Shown: positions 6,132 through 6,139 of the stretch, in pieces
Position numbering within the stretch: the stretch's first letter is position 1
Layout: the number at the start of each line of letters is the position of its first letter
NCBI GenBank assembly: GCA_002497765.1
Contig: DAET01000007.1
Location: 41,348-47,486 of the forward strand
Source of the DNA: Euryarchaeota archaeon UBA486
Lineage (GTDB): Archaea > Thermoplasmatota > Poseidoniia > Poseidoniales > Poseidoniaceae
Direction of reading: 5' to 3'
DNA: 6,139 nt
The notes under the pieces: model-generated
Told to the model about the DNA's origin: nothing
The model's input: only the letters and a program-made list of their open reading frames with translations
Databases searched by the model: none
Translations under genes and position numbers: made by a program

Positions 6132-6139
6132 CCACACGA

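Noticed and set aside
6062..6139. Short GGCC-containing inverted motifs upstream of the aminotransferase gene as a possible operator
   Set aside because: The matching arms are only four to five bases and imperfectly placed, which is within chance for this composition.
1..6139. Mobile elements, CRISPR repeats, tRNA or rRNA genes, or a defence-like cassette
   Set aside because: I saw no transposase, integrase or nuclease motifs, no regularly spaced repeats and no RNA-like stems. Almost the whole window is covered by ordinary metabolic and transport genes.

Overview
This window looks like compact accessory or housekeeping DNA from a prokaryote, most likely a marine euryarchaeon of the Marine Group II (Poseidoniales) type. 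The reasons are indirect. The methylmalonyl-CoA mutase is a catalytic chain without a fused cobalamin domain, as in archaea. One gene has an A/T-rich TATA-like box about 24 nt before its ATG and no Shine-Dalgarno sequence, as expected for a leaderless archaeal transcript. The extracytoplasmic loop of the ABC permease is packed with N-glycosylation sequons. Base composition is moderate, and genes are separated by 0-40 nt. A bacterial source cannot be excluded from sequence alone.

Layout. Positions 1-72 hold the last codons of a SlyD-type FKBP peptidyl-prolyl isomerase. Positions 94-2148 hold a two-gene methylmalonyl-CoA module: the mutase catalytic subunit followed by methylmalonyl-CoA epimerase. 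Together they turn (S)-methylmalonyl-CoA, the product of propionyl-CoA carboxylase, into succinyl-CoA. The B12-binding small subunit and the MeaB/ArgK-type chaperone are not in the window. Positions 2185-4532 hold a second rightward unit with its own putative promoter. It encodes an unrecognised 102-residue helical protein, an ABC ATPase and an ABC-2 type (NatB-like) permease. The last two overlap by 8 nt and form an exporter-like pair. Positions 6061-4529 (minus strand) hold a large PLP-dependent class III aminotransferase with a long N-terminal extension. It converges on the permease, and the two stop codons share the palindrome TTAA. The 78 nt to its right contain its strong ribosome binding site and probably its promoter.

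I found no RNA gene, mobile element, CRISPR array or repeat family, and no clear undescribed multi-gene system. The best leads are the sequon-rich permease loop, the unknown small protein leading the exporter operon, the atypical active-site motif of the aminotransferase, and the His-to-Gln change in the epimerase metal site.
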